This document shows, piece by piece, positions 17,001-25,186 of a stretch of DNA of 38,461 nt (the first letter of the stretch is position 1; every line of letters starts with the position of its first letter). Source of the stretch: Kitasatospora sp. GP82 (lineage in GTDB: Bacteria; Actinomycetota; Actinomycetes; Streptomycetales; Streptomycetaceae); assembly GCF_029892105.1 (NCBI RefSeq), contig NZ_JARZAJ010000055.1, forward strand, positions 1 to 38,461, written 5' to 3'. The position numbers were made by a program, and so were the translations under genes. The notes beneath the pieces are model-generated. The model had not been told where the DNA came from. It saw only the letters and a program-made list of their open reading frames with translations, and ran no database searches.

Positions 17001-17144
17001 TCAGCAGCAGCCGGCCCCACTACCGCCGTCCTTCTGGACCAGCGGCGCAGGCGCCGGAGCGGCCGAGCTCGGCACCGCCACGTACAGCAGCCCCGTGCCC
17101 AGAACCAGCCCGGCAATAGCGGCGACAACAGACTTGAGCTTCAC
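17001..17144 (-). CDS. Small secreted peptide, 47 aa, ends GAGCC
   Basis: GTG 17144 with AGGGGGA upstream encodes a 47-residue precursor. It has a positive N-terminus (VKLK) and a hydrophobic stretch (VVAAIAGLVLGTGLLYVAV), followed by a likely signal peptidase site after PSSAA. The predicted mature peptide is only about 18 residues, Ala/Pro-rich, and ends KDGGSGAGCC before TGA 17001. Third-position GC is high. The two adjacent C-terminal cysteines are unusual and suggest disulfide dimers, a metal site or lipidation. No processing gene lies beside it. It could also be a type I membrane peptide. Function unknown. Confidence 0.6.
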   Translation of the reverse strand: MKLKSVVAAIAGLVLGTGLLYVAVPSSAAPAPAPLVQKDGGSGAGCC

Positions 17145-17203
17145 GAATCCCCCTCTGAGTCATCGATCGGTGCTCCGAGTCAAACGCCGTTGACACCCAG
17201 CTG

Positions 17204-17353
17204 TCAATGGTCGGCGGCTTCCTCGCCGTCGAGACGGACGCCATCGATCTCGATGGCCTCGTAGCCGGACTTCTCCAACGCGTCCCACGCTTCAGCGGCC
17301 TGCTGCTGCGGGCTGTTCCCGTACTTCGGCTCGCGGGAAACGTGGTGGTACAC
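17204..17353 (-). CDS. Short hypothetical ORF, probably 5'-truncated
   Basis: GTG 17353 to TGA 17204 gives 49 residues, reading YHHVSREPKYGNSPQQQAAE, then WDALEKSGYEAIEIDGVRLD. Codon bias is good. Coding-like sequence in the same frame extends upstream to the TAG that ends the membrane protein gene at 17390, but it has no start codon there. The true start is therefore uncertain and the gene may be a remnant. Family not recognised. Confidence 0.45.
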   Translation of the reverse strand: MYHHVSREPKYGNSPQQQAAEAWDALEKSGYEAIEIDGVRLDGEEAADH

Positions 17354-17389
17354 GGCGACCTTCGGGGCACGATCAGTTACGGAACGAAC

Positions 17390-17734
17390 CTACTCTCGGC
17401 CGCTGACAGCGTTGGCTGCCTTCGAACGGACGACGCCGGGCCGCGCGATGCCCCGCACCACAATGACCAGAGCCGCGACGATCGGCAGGAAGGCAACCGT
17501 GTCGAGCGTCATCACGACGTCGTGCGGCCACCCCAGCAGCCGCGGCAGGTTGTCGAGCAGGAAGCCGGAACCACCGAAGAGCATGACCGCACCCGCCATG
17601 CGCAGTTGGGCAGATCGCGGGCGGGGCCGACGGCTCGCGAAGACCACCATGGCTGCTCCGGCCGCCAGTAGCCCGCAGTACAGCCACATCAGGACCCGTT
17701 CCTGGGCGTACGGACTCATCGCGTGCGACCCCAT
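17390..17734 (-). CDS. Small membrane protein, three helices
   Basis: 114 residues from ATG 17734, or 109 from ATG 17719. AGGAG sits immediately before the first ATG and about 11 nt before the second, so the second start is preferable on spacing. Three hydrophobic segments are visible: VLMWLYCGLLAAGAAMVVFA, LRMAGAVMLFGGSGFLL and TVAFLPIVAALVIVVRGIA. A basic stretch (SRRPRPRS) lies between the first two. No family is recognised. Its TAG stop is followed directly and in frame by the coding-like sequence of the next entry. Confidence 0.6.
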   Translation of the reverse strand: MGSHAMSPYAQERVLMWLYCGLLAAGAAMVVFASRRPRPRSAQLRMAGAVMLFGGSGFLLDNLPRLLGWPHDVVMTLDTVAFLPIVAALVIVVRGIARPGVVRSKAANAVSGRE

Positions 17735-18041
17735 CTCCTAGACACGGAGGTCATCGTCACAGCTCAGGGGCCCTGTACACAATGCGTCCGGGCTCATCGA
17801 TAGGGTTTCGCAACACCGCCCAGATCGATGCTGCACGTTGGGTTTCAGACTCGCCCGCGGCGGGCGGGACCGAGGAGGGCACGGTAGACGCCTGCCCTCA
17901 GACCTGAGTGGCACCGTTCAGATCAACGGCCGGATCACCTGGGACCACGCCACCGAGCCGGTCGCCTCAGCCGACGCCTCCTAGAGTCCCTCTCCACCCC
18001 GACGAACGGGCCGCCCGTCAGCCCAGCCAGCGGGTCGCGGG
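17735..18041. other. Intergenic stretch
   Basis: No complete gene. A short plus-strand tail ending at TAG near 17983 reads GTVQINGRITWDHATEP with normal codon bias and may be the end of a lost gene. Nothing else is supported. Confidence 0.3.
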
Positions 18042-18706
18042 TCAGCATTCGGCGGCCGCCGTACCGGCGCCGTCGGGCAGCACCGGCAGCGGCCAGACAG
18101 GGTCGGGCGACCAGGTCGGCCAGCCGCCGGCGAACGGACCCGTGCGGTCCTGCAGCAGGCCCAGCGCCCGCTCGCGCGCCGCGTCGACCAGGGCGTGCAG
18201 GTCGTCGTCGACCAGGCCGAGACGGCGCACCTGGGCGTACTCGTCCTCGTCCTTCCACGAGGACAGGTCGGGCTCCGCCAACAGGTCGATGCACAGGTCG
18301 AGGGTGTCGATCCCGACGGACGGGCGGCGGGTGAAGGGCAGCTCGAAGTTCACGTACCAGCGGATCGGCTCGCCACTGTCGGCGTGCTGGAAGCAGTGGA
18401 CGCTGAACATCTCGCCGGCCGGGAAGCGGCTCAGCAGCGCGGTGCGCTCCCACCGGTAGGAGCCGAGGGTCCAGGTGCCGGCCGCCAGGTCGTCCAGACC
18501 GCTCTTGCGCACGGCCTGGTCGCCGGTGCGCAGCGAGCTGATCCATGTGGTCGGGGCGAGGGACTCGATCCCCGGCCAGTACGCGAGGGTCAGGACGTCG
18601 CCGGTGTCGGCGACGACGCGCTGCGGTATCGCGGTCCAGACCCGGCCCGGACATCGGGGCGCACCGCTGTGTCGCCCGGGGCGAACAGGTCGGTGACGGT
18701 GGCCAT
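18042..18706 (-). pseudogene. DUF402 family protein, frameshifted
   Basis: ATG 18706 starts ATVTDLFAPGDTAVRPDVRA. Near 18645 the signal moves to a second frame, reading VWTAIPQRVVADTGDVLTLA and continuing to 18042. DUF402 hallmarks follow: WYVNFELPFTR, a D-rich block with DTLDLCIDLLAEPDLSSW, and KDEDEYAQ. DUF402 proteins are small beta-barrel metal-dependent nucleotide phosphatases or related enzymes (FomD-type). The acidic metal ligands are present in the second frame. Without the frame change the protein would be about 220 residues, normal for the family. An in-frame internal ATG at 18512 could only give a shortened product. Confidence 0.75.
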
Positions 18707-18914
18707 CAGCGGGCCACCCAGGCCGGACACGCGGGCTGGTGCCTTGTCGTGACCACCACCGTCCCGCCCGGCAGAAGATGCTCGCTGCTCCAGGTCCGGC
18801 AGCAGTGCGCGGGCGGGCTCGGGCAAGGCGGCATCGACGCGGCGGTGGCCGACGAAGCGGCGGCGGGATTGCCCGTCCGGCGCCGCCGACGGCGGCGAGC
18901 CGTGGAGGAGGTCG

Positions 18915-19097
18915 TCACTCCTTCGCCTCCGGCATCAACGGCTCGCGACACCCACGGCACAACCGCGGCCCCGTCTCGCGGCCCTCGAAGGCGACCAGCC
19001 TCAGCCGGGGAACCCCGCCCCTGCCCATGCAGGCCACCGTACGACCGACGTCGTCGCCGAGGGCAAGGTCGTCGCCCAAGACACCGGTTTCAGGCAC
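18915..19097 (-). CDS. Small Cys-containing hypothetical protein, 60 aa
   Basis: GTG 19097 to TGA 18915. Third-position GC is high throughout. The C-terminus carries CRGCREPLMP, a CxxC knuckle, with another Cys at VACMGRGG. The start codon lies inside the left arm of an inverted repeat (19086-19124), and the spacing to GAGG is too short to be a good ribosome site. The gene may therefore be a remnant of a longer one, or be poorly translated. Family not recognised. Confidence 0.4.
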   Translation of the reverse strand: MPETGVLGDDLALGDDVGRTVACMGRGGVPRLRLVAFEGRETGPRLCRGCREPLMPEAKE

Positions 19098-19124
19098 CTC
19101 GAACGAGTTCCGGCGCCTGAAACC
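19086..19124. terminator. 10-bp inverted repeat after phosphatase gene
   Basis: GGTTTCAGGC (19086-19095) and GCCTGAAACC (19115-19124) pair perfectly around a 19-nt loop that itself contains CTCG/CGAG. It lies 28 nt past the stop of the SpoIIE-type gene and probably terminates it. It overlaps the start of the small ORF at 19097, so attenuation of that ORF is another possibility. Confidence 0.5.
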
Positions 19125-19151
19125 TGCGCAGGTCAGAGCCTCATCTCAGGC

Positions 19152-20270
19152 TCAGCGGCTCGGGCGCCGCCGGGCGACGAGGGCAGCGATGTCGTCGTCG
19201 AGCTCGCCGCCGCTGTAGGCGATCAGGTCGCGGTGGAGGTGGTCGAGGAGCTGGTGGGGCGCCTCGCCGCTCCACGAGCGGATGCGTTCGGCGAGGGGGT
19301 AGAAGGCGCCGGAGCGGTCGCGGGTCTCAGTGACCCCGTCGGTGTACAGCAGGAGCTGGTCTCCGGGGTGGAAGGGGGCGAGGTCGACGTGGTATCCGTC
19401 GCTCACCAGCATGCCCAGGTTGAGCGGCGGCGAGGGAGCGGCGGGCTGCAGCTTCCGGACCCCGCCGCGGTGCAGCAGCAGCGGGGGCGGGTGCCCGCAG
19501 GTGACGGTCCGGACGACCGGTTCGTCGTCCGGGATCTCGGCGAGGAGCGCGGTGATGAAACGTTCAGCGATCTCCGAGCCCGGGACCCCCGGGTACTGGG
19601 AGGCGTGGCGGCTCATGCTCGTCTCCAGGCGGCGCGCGAGGTGGGGCAGGTCGGGCGCGTCGTGGGCGGCCTCGCGGAAGGCGCTGAGCAGCGCCGCGGC
19701 CGTCTGCACCGCGAGCAGGCCCTTGCCGCGTACGTCGCCGATGAGCAGCCGTACGCCGTGCGGCGTGCGTATCGCCTCGTACAGGTCGCCGCCGATCCGG
19801 GCTTCCGCCGCGGCGGCCAGGTAGAGGCTCTCGAGCGTGACGTGCCCGAGGTGGCGTGGTACCGGATGCAGCACCGCCAGCTGGGCGGCCTCGGCCACCG
19901 AGCGGACCTGAACCAGCTGATGGGCGCGTCGGCCCAGCAGGCGGTTGAGGAAGACGGCGAATGCCGCAATCGCCGCGAGGGTGGCCAGCTCAGAGTAGGC
20001 GGTCGCATCCCGCAGCGCATTGAAGTCCACCATCAGGCCGACAAAGATGGCGCACGCGGCCACTCCGGTGAGCACGGTCCCCCACAGGGGCAGCAGCGCG
20101 GCGGCAGCAACCATGGCCGTGGCGAGGAAGGCATCCGGCCTGACATCGCGGGGTGTGAAGAGGCCGATGAGCAGGCCGATGAACAGCAGCAGAGCAGGCA
20201 GCATGGGCAGCAGCTTGGCCCGCACACCAGCGCTGTGCGGGACTCCGCGTTCCTCAGGAGACCTCGCCAC
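19152..20270 (-). CDS. Membrane PP2C/SpoIIE-type serine phosphatase
   Basis: 372 residues from GTG 20270, chosen because GGGGAG lies about 7 nt upstream; GTG 20225 is an alternative. Three or four N-terminal transmembrane helices (LLPMLPALLLFIGLLIGL and others) precede a cytoplasmic SpoIIE domain. Metal-binding motifs are present: GGDLYEAIRTPHGVRLLIGD, RGKGLLAVQTAAALL, LLYTDGVTE and DDDIAALVARR. Such enzymes dephosphorylate anti-sigma-factor antagonists and are abundant in Streptomyces, where they tune alternative sigma factors. No partner antagonist or anti-sigma gene is adjacent. The gene is complete and divergent from the ISKra4 remnant. Confidence 0.85.
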   Translation of the reverse strand: MARSPEERGVPHSAGVRAKLLPMLPALLLFIGLLIGLFTPRDVRPDAFLATAMVAAAALLPLWGTVLTGVAACAIFVGLMVDFNALRDATAYSELATLAAIAAFAVFLNRLLGRRAHQLVQVRSVAEAAQLAVLHPVPRHLGHVTLESLYLAAAAEARIGGDLYEAIRTPHGVRLLIGDVRGKGLLAVQTAAALLSAFREAAHDAPDLPHLARRLETSMSRHASQYPGVPGSEIAERFITALLAEIPDDEPVVRTVTCGHPPPLLLHRGGVRKLQPAAPSPPLNLGMLVSDGYHVDLAPFHPGDQLLLYTDGVTETRDRSGAFYPLAERIRSWSGEAPHQLLDHLHRDLIAYSGGELDDDIAALVARRRPSR

Positions 20271-20385
20271 CGTGCCGCTCCCCGGGGTCACACAGGTCGA
20301 GCGGCAGCCTAGGCCCGGAAGCCAGGCCACCGATTTGGGTAATTTTATCGCTGTTCGCCCGTACCCACGAACAACCCGGTGAGCG

Positions 20386-20808
20386 GTGGTGACGCGCAGG
20401 CGTCACGACGCGGCACGCAATGAGCTGTCGCGGTTGGTGATCGTGCGGCGGACGGTGGCCGAGGTGCTGGCCGGCGAAGCGGGTGGGCAGGTTGATCCGG
20501 CACCCGGGGTTCGCGGGGCACTACGGGATGTGACGGTATATCAGCGGATCGAGGCGGTGTTCGACCAGGCCGCCGGGCCGCTGCGGTCGCGGGACGTGTG
20601 CGATGCCCTGGACCTCGGTGCGGAGGCCAGGTTCGTCGAGGCGATGCGCTCCAAACTCAAGCACCTGGTGACGGACGGGGTGCTGGTCGAGGTGGGACCG
20701 GGGCTGTTCGCCCGCGCCGGAACAGGGGCGGTGGCGTGGGCGCACACCGGAGCGCGAACGAGCCCGCTGGGGATGAGCCTGTCCCGGCGGCAGGTATGGA
20801 GCAGGTGA
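20386..20808 (+). CDS. Winged-helix accessory protein of ISKra4 element
   Basis: 140 residues from GTG 20386. The central part reads VYQRIEAVFDQAAGPLRSRD and RSKLKHLVTDGVLVEVGPGL, the helix-helix-beta pattern of a winged helix of the kind found in small ORFs beside ISKra4-type transposases. The C-terminal 25 residues are less structured. The stop overlaps the transposase ATG at 20796 by 13 nt, which points to coupled translation. A role in element regulation or end binding is inferred from position only. Function not established. Confidence 0.55.
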   Translation: MVTRRRHDAARNELSRLVIVRRTVAEVLAGEAGGQVDPAPGVRGALRDVTVYQRIEAVFDQAAGPLRSRDVCDALDLGAEARFVEAMRSKLKHLVTDGVLVEVGPGLFARAGTGAVAWAHTGARTSPLGMSLSRRQVWSR

Positions 20809-21371
20809 TCGCGGGCTTCGGGGCGTCGTGGAGCCTGTTCGGGGCACTGGTGGAGGACTTGCACGATGAGTCCGCCGAGCGGTTGACGCACGCTCCGTTG
20901 GAGGGCCTGATCGCGAATCGCGGGAAAGAGGTGATGCGACGACTGCTGCAGGACCACATGGACCTGCGGTCCATACGCGAGCCGCGACTCCCCGATGTCC
21001 AGGGCACCGACCAGGTGGTGCGGCGCCGGATCGAGCCGGGGCACCAGCGGCCGTTGGCGACGGTGTTCGGGACGGTGACGGTGACCCGGAGCGCCTATCG
21101 GGCCCTGGGTGCGTCGAACCTGCACCCGATGGACGCCGGGCTGAACCTGCCCCTTGAGCGGTCCAGCCACGGACTGCGGAAGCTGGCCGCCTCGGAGGCG
21201 GTGCGCGGCAGCTTCGACGAAGCCCGGGTGGCGATCGAGCGCGCGTGTGGCACCAGGATCGGCAAGCGGCAGATCGAGCAGCTCACCGTGCGCGCCGCCG
21301 TGGATGTGGAGGCGTTCTACCGCATGCGGGCCCCGATGCCGTGCACCGCTGAGACGCTGCTGATGCTGTCG
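20796..21371 (+). pseudogene. Truncated ISKra4-family transposase
   Basis: ATG 20796 starts EQVIAGFGASWSLFGALVED. The N-terminal half of an ISKra4 transposase follows, with the characteristic blocks LATVFGTVTVTRSAYRALG, SNLHPMDAGLNLP, SHGLRKLAASEAVRGSFDEA and GKRQIEQLTVRAA. After TAETLLMLS (about 21371) the expected catalytic region beginning with a DGKG-type motif is missing, and the frame continues into unrelated sequence to 21512. The element has therefore lost its DDE domain and right end, and cannot move by itself. The junction at about 21372 abuts the PqqD-like gene on the opposite strand. Confidence 0.75.
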
Positions 21372-21462
21372 GAGATCTGGCATCGTTGGGTGTCGGTGCG
21401 GCCCGTGGTGATGGTCCAGTCGAACCAGTCTGACCTTCCACTGTTGATGCCGAGATCGGCTA

Positions 21463-21732
21463 TCAGGTATCAGGCGGGGCGTCGAGCAGGTGGGCGACGT
21501 GCAGTTCGGTGAGGGCGAGGCGGATGACGGCGGTGTCGGCCACAGCATGAGTGCGGGTGGCGGCCGTGGTGAGGTCGGTGAAGGTGCGGGTGGCGTCGGC
21601 GAGGTGGAAGACGGTGGCACACAGCGGGCTGAGCAGGTGTCCCTGCTCGGCGTGTTCGTCGTAGACGGCCAGGCGGCCGTCGGTGATCTCTTTGACGCGC
21701 AGCCCTTCGCGGCGGGCCCGGGGGGCGTTCAA
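21463..21732 (-). CDS. PqqD-like small protein
   Basis: 89 residues from TTG 21732, with AAAGGA upstream. The pattern is that of PqqD-fold proteins: a beta-hairpin (GRLAVYDEHAEQGHLLSPLC), then ATVFHLADATRTFTDL and a final HTH-like pair of helices (IRLALTELHVAHLLD). Proteins of this fold act as RiPP recognition elements, handing precursor peptides to maturation enzymes, or occur in HPr-kinase-linked loci. It follows a GT25-like fragment by 53 nt on the same strand, so the two may be co-transcribed. No radical SAM enzyme or precursor peptide is beside it, so the role is open. Confidence 0.55.
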   Translation of the reverse strand: MNAPRARREGLRVKEITDGRLAVYDEHAEQGHLLSPLCATVFHLADATRTFTDLTTAATRTHAVADTAVIRLALTELHVAHLLDAPPDT

Positions 21733-21785
21733 CGGCCGGTGTTCCTTTCAGTGCCCGCACAGCGGTCTGTGGTCCTGGAAGTGGT

Positions 21786-22293
21786 TCACGGGGCGGGCTG
21801 GTCGCGCAGGGCCGCCGTCATCGGGTGGACCTGCTTGGTCTGGGTGGCGATGGCCGGGACGGTGCGGAAGCAGTCGGGCCGGTCCCAGCAGGCCAGGTAC
21901 TGGTCGAGTGCGGTGTAGTGCTGGATCCAGGCGGTCATGCCTTCGACGGTGTCGGGCAGTTCGTCGAGCAGCTGGGGCGCGGCCGATGCGGTGATTGGCC
22001 GATGTTGCGGTGGCCGGCTGGCGGTGGATCCGTTCGGGGCGGATGCCCAGTTGGATCAGACGCCGTTGCACGGCCTGCCAGCGGTCGGGGCGTTCGTCGA
22101 GATTGATGCAGGTGATGCCGTCGAAGGCGTTGAAGGGGTTGCGTTTTTCTGCCTGGTAGTCAGCCAGGGTCTGGCGAACGGCTTTTTCGCCCAGGAGGGC
22201 GGTGAAATGGTCGATGGCCTCGTCGGCGCTCTGGCCGAGTTCGTCGAAGCCGATGAGGTAGTTGAACAGGCAAACAGCAGCCCCACAGTTCAT
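21786..22293 (-). pseudogene. GT25-like glycosyltransferase fragment, frameshifted
   Basis: ATG 22293 starts a helical region (FNYLIGFDELGQSADEAID) followed by ITCINLDERPDRWQAVQRRL, which resembles the opening of family 25-like glycosyltransferases (INLDxRPDRW). After NHRIG, near 21995, the coding signal switches frame. It continues as AAPQLLDELPDTVEGMTAWI and CWDRPDCFRTVPAIATQTK to TGA 21786. The expected central catalytic DxD region is absent, so both an indel and an internal deletion are likely. It precedes the PqqD-like gene by 53 nt. The family call rests on one motif. Confidence 0.45.
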
Positions 22294-22401
22294 CCGCTCA
22301 TCCGCTTCGGCCGGTGATGAGGAATGTCTTCGGGGGCTCGCGTATCAGGACGCCTGCGTACCCCGGGCACCGCGCTCAGGCGCCCGGGTGACCGTCCAGG
22401 G

Positions 22402-23115
22402 TCAGTGGCCGGCGCTCTGGCCACCGTCGACGTGGAGGATCTCGCCGGTGACGAACGGGGCGTTCTCAAGGTAGACCACCGCGTCGACGATGTCGCCGAC
22501 CTCGCCCATCCGGCCGATCGGGTGCAGGGCGGCGAGCTTCTCGTGGTACTTCTCCGGGTTCAGCGGTGTCTTGACGATGCCGAGCGAGACGGCGTTGCTG
22601 CGGATTCCGCAGGAGGCGTACTCGATGGCCAAGGCCTTGGTGGCCGACTGCAGGCCGCCCTTGGTGAGGGAGGCCAGCACCGAGGTCACGGCGGACATGG
22701 CGTGGTCGACCAGACTGGTGGTGAGCTGGACGACGTGGCCGCTGCCCTGGCGGAGCATCTGCTCGATGGCAAGCTGGGTGATGCGGAAGAAGCCGGTCAG
22801 GTTGACACCGGTCACCGCGTCGTAGTCGGCCTGGGTGTAGTCGGTGAACGGCTTGGCGATGAAAATGCCGGCGTTGTTGACCAGGGTGTCGATGCGGCCG
22901 AAGCGCTCGATGGCGGCTCCGGCCACTCGTTCGGCGGTGGCAGGGTCGGCGATGTCGCCCTGGATGGTGAGGATGTCCGGATCCTGGGACGGGGCGATGC
23001 TGCGCGAGGTCGCGACCACGGCGTAGCCGAGCTTGCGGTAGGCGTCGACCAGGCCGGCGCCGATGCCCTGCGACGCACCCGTGATGACGGCGACCTTCTG
23101 ACCGGGAGTCCTCAT
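22402..23115 (-). CDS. SDR-family oxidoreductase lacking catalytic Tyr
   Basis: 237 residues from ATG 23115, with GGAGAAGG upstream. Classical SDR features are TGASQGIG (12-19), the NNAG motif (80-83), S134 in LTTSLVDH, and the C-terminal VTGEILHVDGG. The YxxxK motif is changed: K152 is present in LASLTKGG, but residue 148 is Ala instead of Tyr. A subgroup of SDRs has this SALASLTKGGL-type block, so the change may be a family feature. Catalysis would need a different acid, or the protein may bind NAD(P) without reducing. It is intact and not clearly in an operon. Confidence 0.85.
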   Translation of the reverse strand: MRTPGQKVAVITGASQGIGAGLVDAYRKLGYAVVATSRSIAPSQDPDILTIQGDIADPATAERVAGAAIERFGRIDTLVNNAGIFIAKPFTDYTQADYDAVTGVNLTGFFRITQLAIEQMLRQGSGHVVQLTTSLVDHAMSAVTSVLASLTKGGLQSATKALAIEYASCGIRSNAVSLGIVKTPLNPEKYHEKLAALHPIGRMGEVGDIVDAVVYLENAPFVTGEILHVDGGQSAGH

Positions 23116-23499
23116 GGTGACCTTCTCCAGTGGTTGTCCGGGCCGGCTCCCGTAGCCGGATGCTCAGACCGGTCGGCAATCTTCCAGGGGGTGCAGGCGG
23201 GCCGACTCGGGTATCCGCCCGCTGCCTGCGGTGGGAGTCTCCGCCTTCCAGGAGGGAGGAAGCCGGTTGCAGGACCGCGTTCCGGGCTCCGCGCCGCTGA
23301 TGCTCCGAGTCGGGGAGCCGACGCCGCGGAACCAGCCTCGGTTGGCCGTGCACGGGGCGGGCCGGGCCAGGGAACTCACCGAAGAGGTCGTCGTGGGGTG
23401 CGAGGCCACCGATGGTGACCTCGCCACGCTGGCGCGGTCGGGCTTGATGAACAGGTTGATCGTCGCCCGAGACCATGGTCGCGCTCAGTGTCGCGGCGC
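23116..23499. other. Stretch between SDR and kinase fragment
   Basis: No gene is supported. It contains the ribosome site of the SDR gene at its left end. On the minus strand, sequence just after the kinase fragment has weak coding bias, split between frames, and may be the decayed remainder of the kinase or another gene. No clear repeats or hairpins. Confidence 0.3.
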
Positions 23500-23733
23500 T
23501 CAACCCCGGGAGCACATGAACGCGCCGCTGACCCGGCGGGCGGCCTCGACCTCGTGCCGAAAGCGGGCCCGGAACTCGCCGTCCCCGGCCAGCTCGGGGC
23601 GGATCACCTTGACCGCCACCTGCCGCCCGGACAGCGACCGCGCGCGGTACACCACGCCCATCCCGCCCGAGCCGAGCCGGCCCTCCAGCCGGTACCCGCC
23701 GATCTCGCGCGGATCGTTCTCCAACAACATCAC
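23500..23733 (-). pseudogene. Ser/Thr protein kinase, N-lobe only
   Basis: GTG 23733 starts a Hanks-type kinase: GYRLEGRLGSGGMGVVYRAR (the Gly-rich loop) and QVAVKVIRPEL with the invariant Lys, then the start of helix C (FRARFRHEVEAARRVSG). The frame ends at 23500 after 77 residues, before the HRD and DFG motifs, so no active kinase can be made. It is a 5' fragment of a PknB-like actinobacterial kinase. Confidence 0.8.
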
Positions 23734-23961
23734 GTGTCCCCCATCCTACGGACTCGGGTGGGAGTCGCACCCGGCCCAGAGAACCGAACAACGGGCCCAG
23801 CCGTCGGCCACCCTGGGCCTTGGCCGGGAGGAGTACCGCAGCTTTCGAATACGTGACGGCTACCAGCTCGGAGAAGCGACCTGACGCCCGACCAGGTACG
23901 AGGGGCGGCCCCGGCAAAGCGCTCAGGCGGGGCTGGCGCGGGCAGCGGACGTCGGTCGTGT

Positions 23962-24021
23962 TGGACCGGGCTCGCACCACGATCGGCATCAATCCTCTTC
24001 CCACGGCTGTCGCGTGGAAAG
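23962..24021. repeat. 60-bp direct repeat, left copy
   Basis: Matches 25187-25246 at 58 of 60 positions in the same orientation. The differences are at 23973/25198 and 24015/25240, and the internal 41 bp (23974-24014) are identical. The two copies are 1,225 bp apart and bracket one gene, an S41 peptidase. They could be attachment-type sites, ends of a small mobile unit, or the product of a duplication. Confidence 0.85.
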
Positions 24022-24095
24022 ACACCTCATGCGGCTAAGCCGTCAAGGGAGGCGCGCTAGGGTGTGCAATCCGGGGGGAAGAAGGGGGGGCGGTC

Positions 24096-25157
24096 GTGGG
24101 ATCGCGTGTGTGTCGGATTGTGCGGTGGGCACTGGTAGTTGCCCTGGTCGGTTCGGTGTGCGATGTGCAAGATCGGGCAACGACCGTGGGCCGGGCGGCG
24201 GCCGAGGCGGAGCCGCCGATGTCAGCTGCGGCGCGGGGGTATCTGGATGCGGCGCTCGATCTACTCCAGCAGCATGCGCTGCGATCGGCGAGCATGGACT
24301 GGCCGGATCTGCGCCGGTGGGCACGGTGGCTGGCTTCCGGTGCTCAGCGGCCTGCCGATACCTACCCTGCCATCCAGGCCGTGTCGGCCCGCCTCGAGAA
24401 GCACACCAGCCTCCTGCTACCGGAGGAAGTTGCCGCCCATCACGTCGCGCCCTCCCCCGATATGACCGTGCCGACCGGACACGTCATCTCCGGTGACCTC
24501 GGTTTGCTGACGGTACCGAGCTTCACGATGGCCCAGCCGGTTGCCCAGACTCGCTATGTGCAGGCCGGGCTGGATGCGGTGCGCCGTATGGACGGCGCCG
24601 GGGTCTGCGGATGGCTGGTCGACCTGCGGGGCAACCCGGGCGGCAGCTACGGTCCGATGATCGGCGCGGTCGCGCCGGTGCTGGGAGACGGGCTGCTGGG
24701 GTCCTTCGTACGGCCGGATGGATCCACGGGGACGAGCTGGTCGCTCAAGAACGGTGTCTTCACCGAGTCGGACGGCAGCACGTCGACGTTCGCAACTGTC
24801 CCCTACCGGCTGAAGCATCCTGACGCGCCGATCGCGGTCCTGACCGACCGGTACACGGCGAGTGCGGCGGAGGCCACGCTGATCTCCTTCCGTGGCCGCC
24901 CGGACACCCGCAGCTTCGGGCAGCCGACGGCGGGATACCCGACCGGCAATGCCAGCTACACGTTGAGCGACGGCGCGGTCCTCGTCATCACCGTGCTCAC
25001 CGAGGCCGACCGAACCGGCCACGTCTACGCACCCGACACCCCCATCCCCCCAGACGCCGCCGTTCCCCCAGGACCGTCGGGTGAGCACACCTCCGACGAT
25101 CCAGTGCTTGGCCCGGCCGAAGCCTGGCTGCACAACCAACCTGCCTGCACCAGCTGA
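24096..25157 (+). CDS. S41-family peptidase, exported or membrane-anchored
   Basis: 353 residues from GTG 24096, with a G-rich site upstream. An N-terminal hydrophobic segment (IVRWALVVALVGSV) suggests export or anchoring. A helical region follows, then the S41 core: CGWLVDLRGNPGGSYGP (about 171-187) and DRYTASAAEAT with nucleophile S256. The usual Lys of CtpA/CtpB (GKG block) is replaced by GYPTGNA at 280-286. It may therefore belong to the IRBP/tricorn-like subgroup that uses other residues. No PDZ domain is seen. It lies alone between two 60-bp direct repeats; its substrate is unknown. Confidence 0.75.
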   Translation: MGSRVCRIVRWALVVALVGSVCDVQDRATTVGRAAAEAEPPMSAAARGYLDAALDLLQQHALRSASMDWPDLRRWARWLASGAQRPADTYPAIQAVSARLEKHTSLLLPEEVAAHHVAPSPDMTVPTGHVISGDLGLLTVPSFTMAQPVAQTRYVQAGLDAVRRMDGAGVCGWLVDLRGNPGGSYGPMIGAVAPVLGDGLLGSFVRPDGSTGTSWSLKNGVFTESDGSTSTFATVPYRLKHPDAPIAVLTDRYTASAAEATLISFRGRPDTRSFGQPTAGYPTGNASYTLSDGAVLVITVLTEADRTGHVYAPDTPIPPDAAVPPGPSGEHTSDDPVLGPAEAWLHNQPACTS

Positions 25158-25186
25158 AACCGAGCAACGCGCCCAACGGACCGGAC

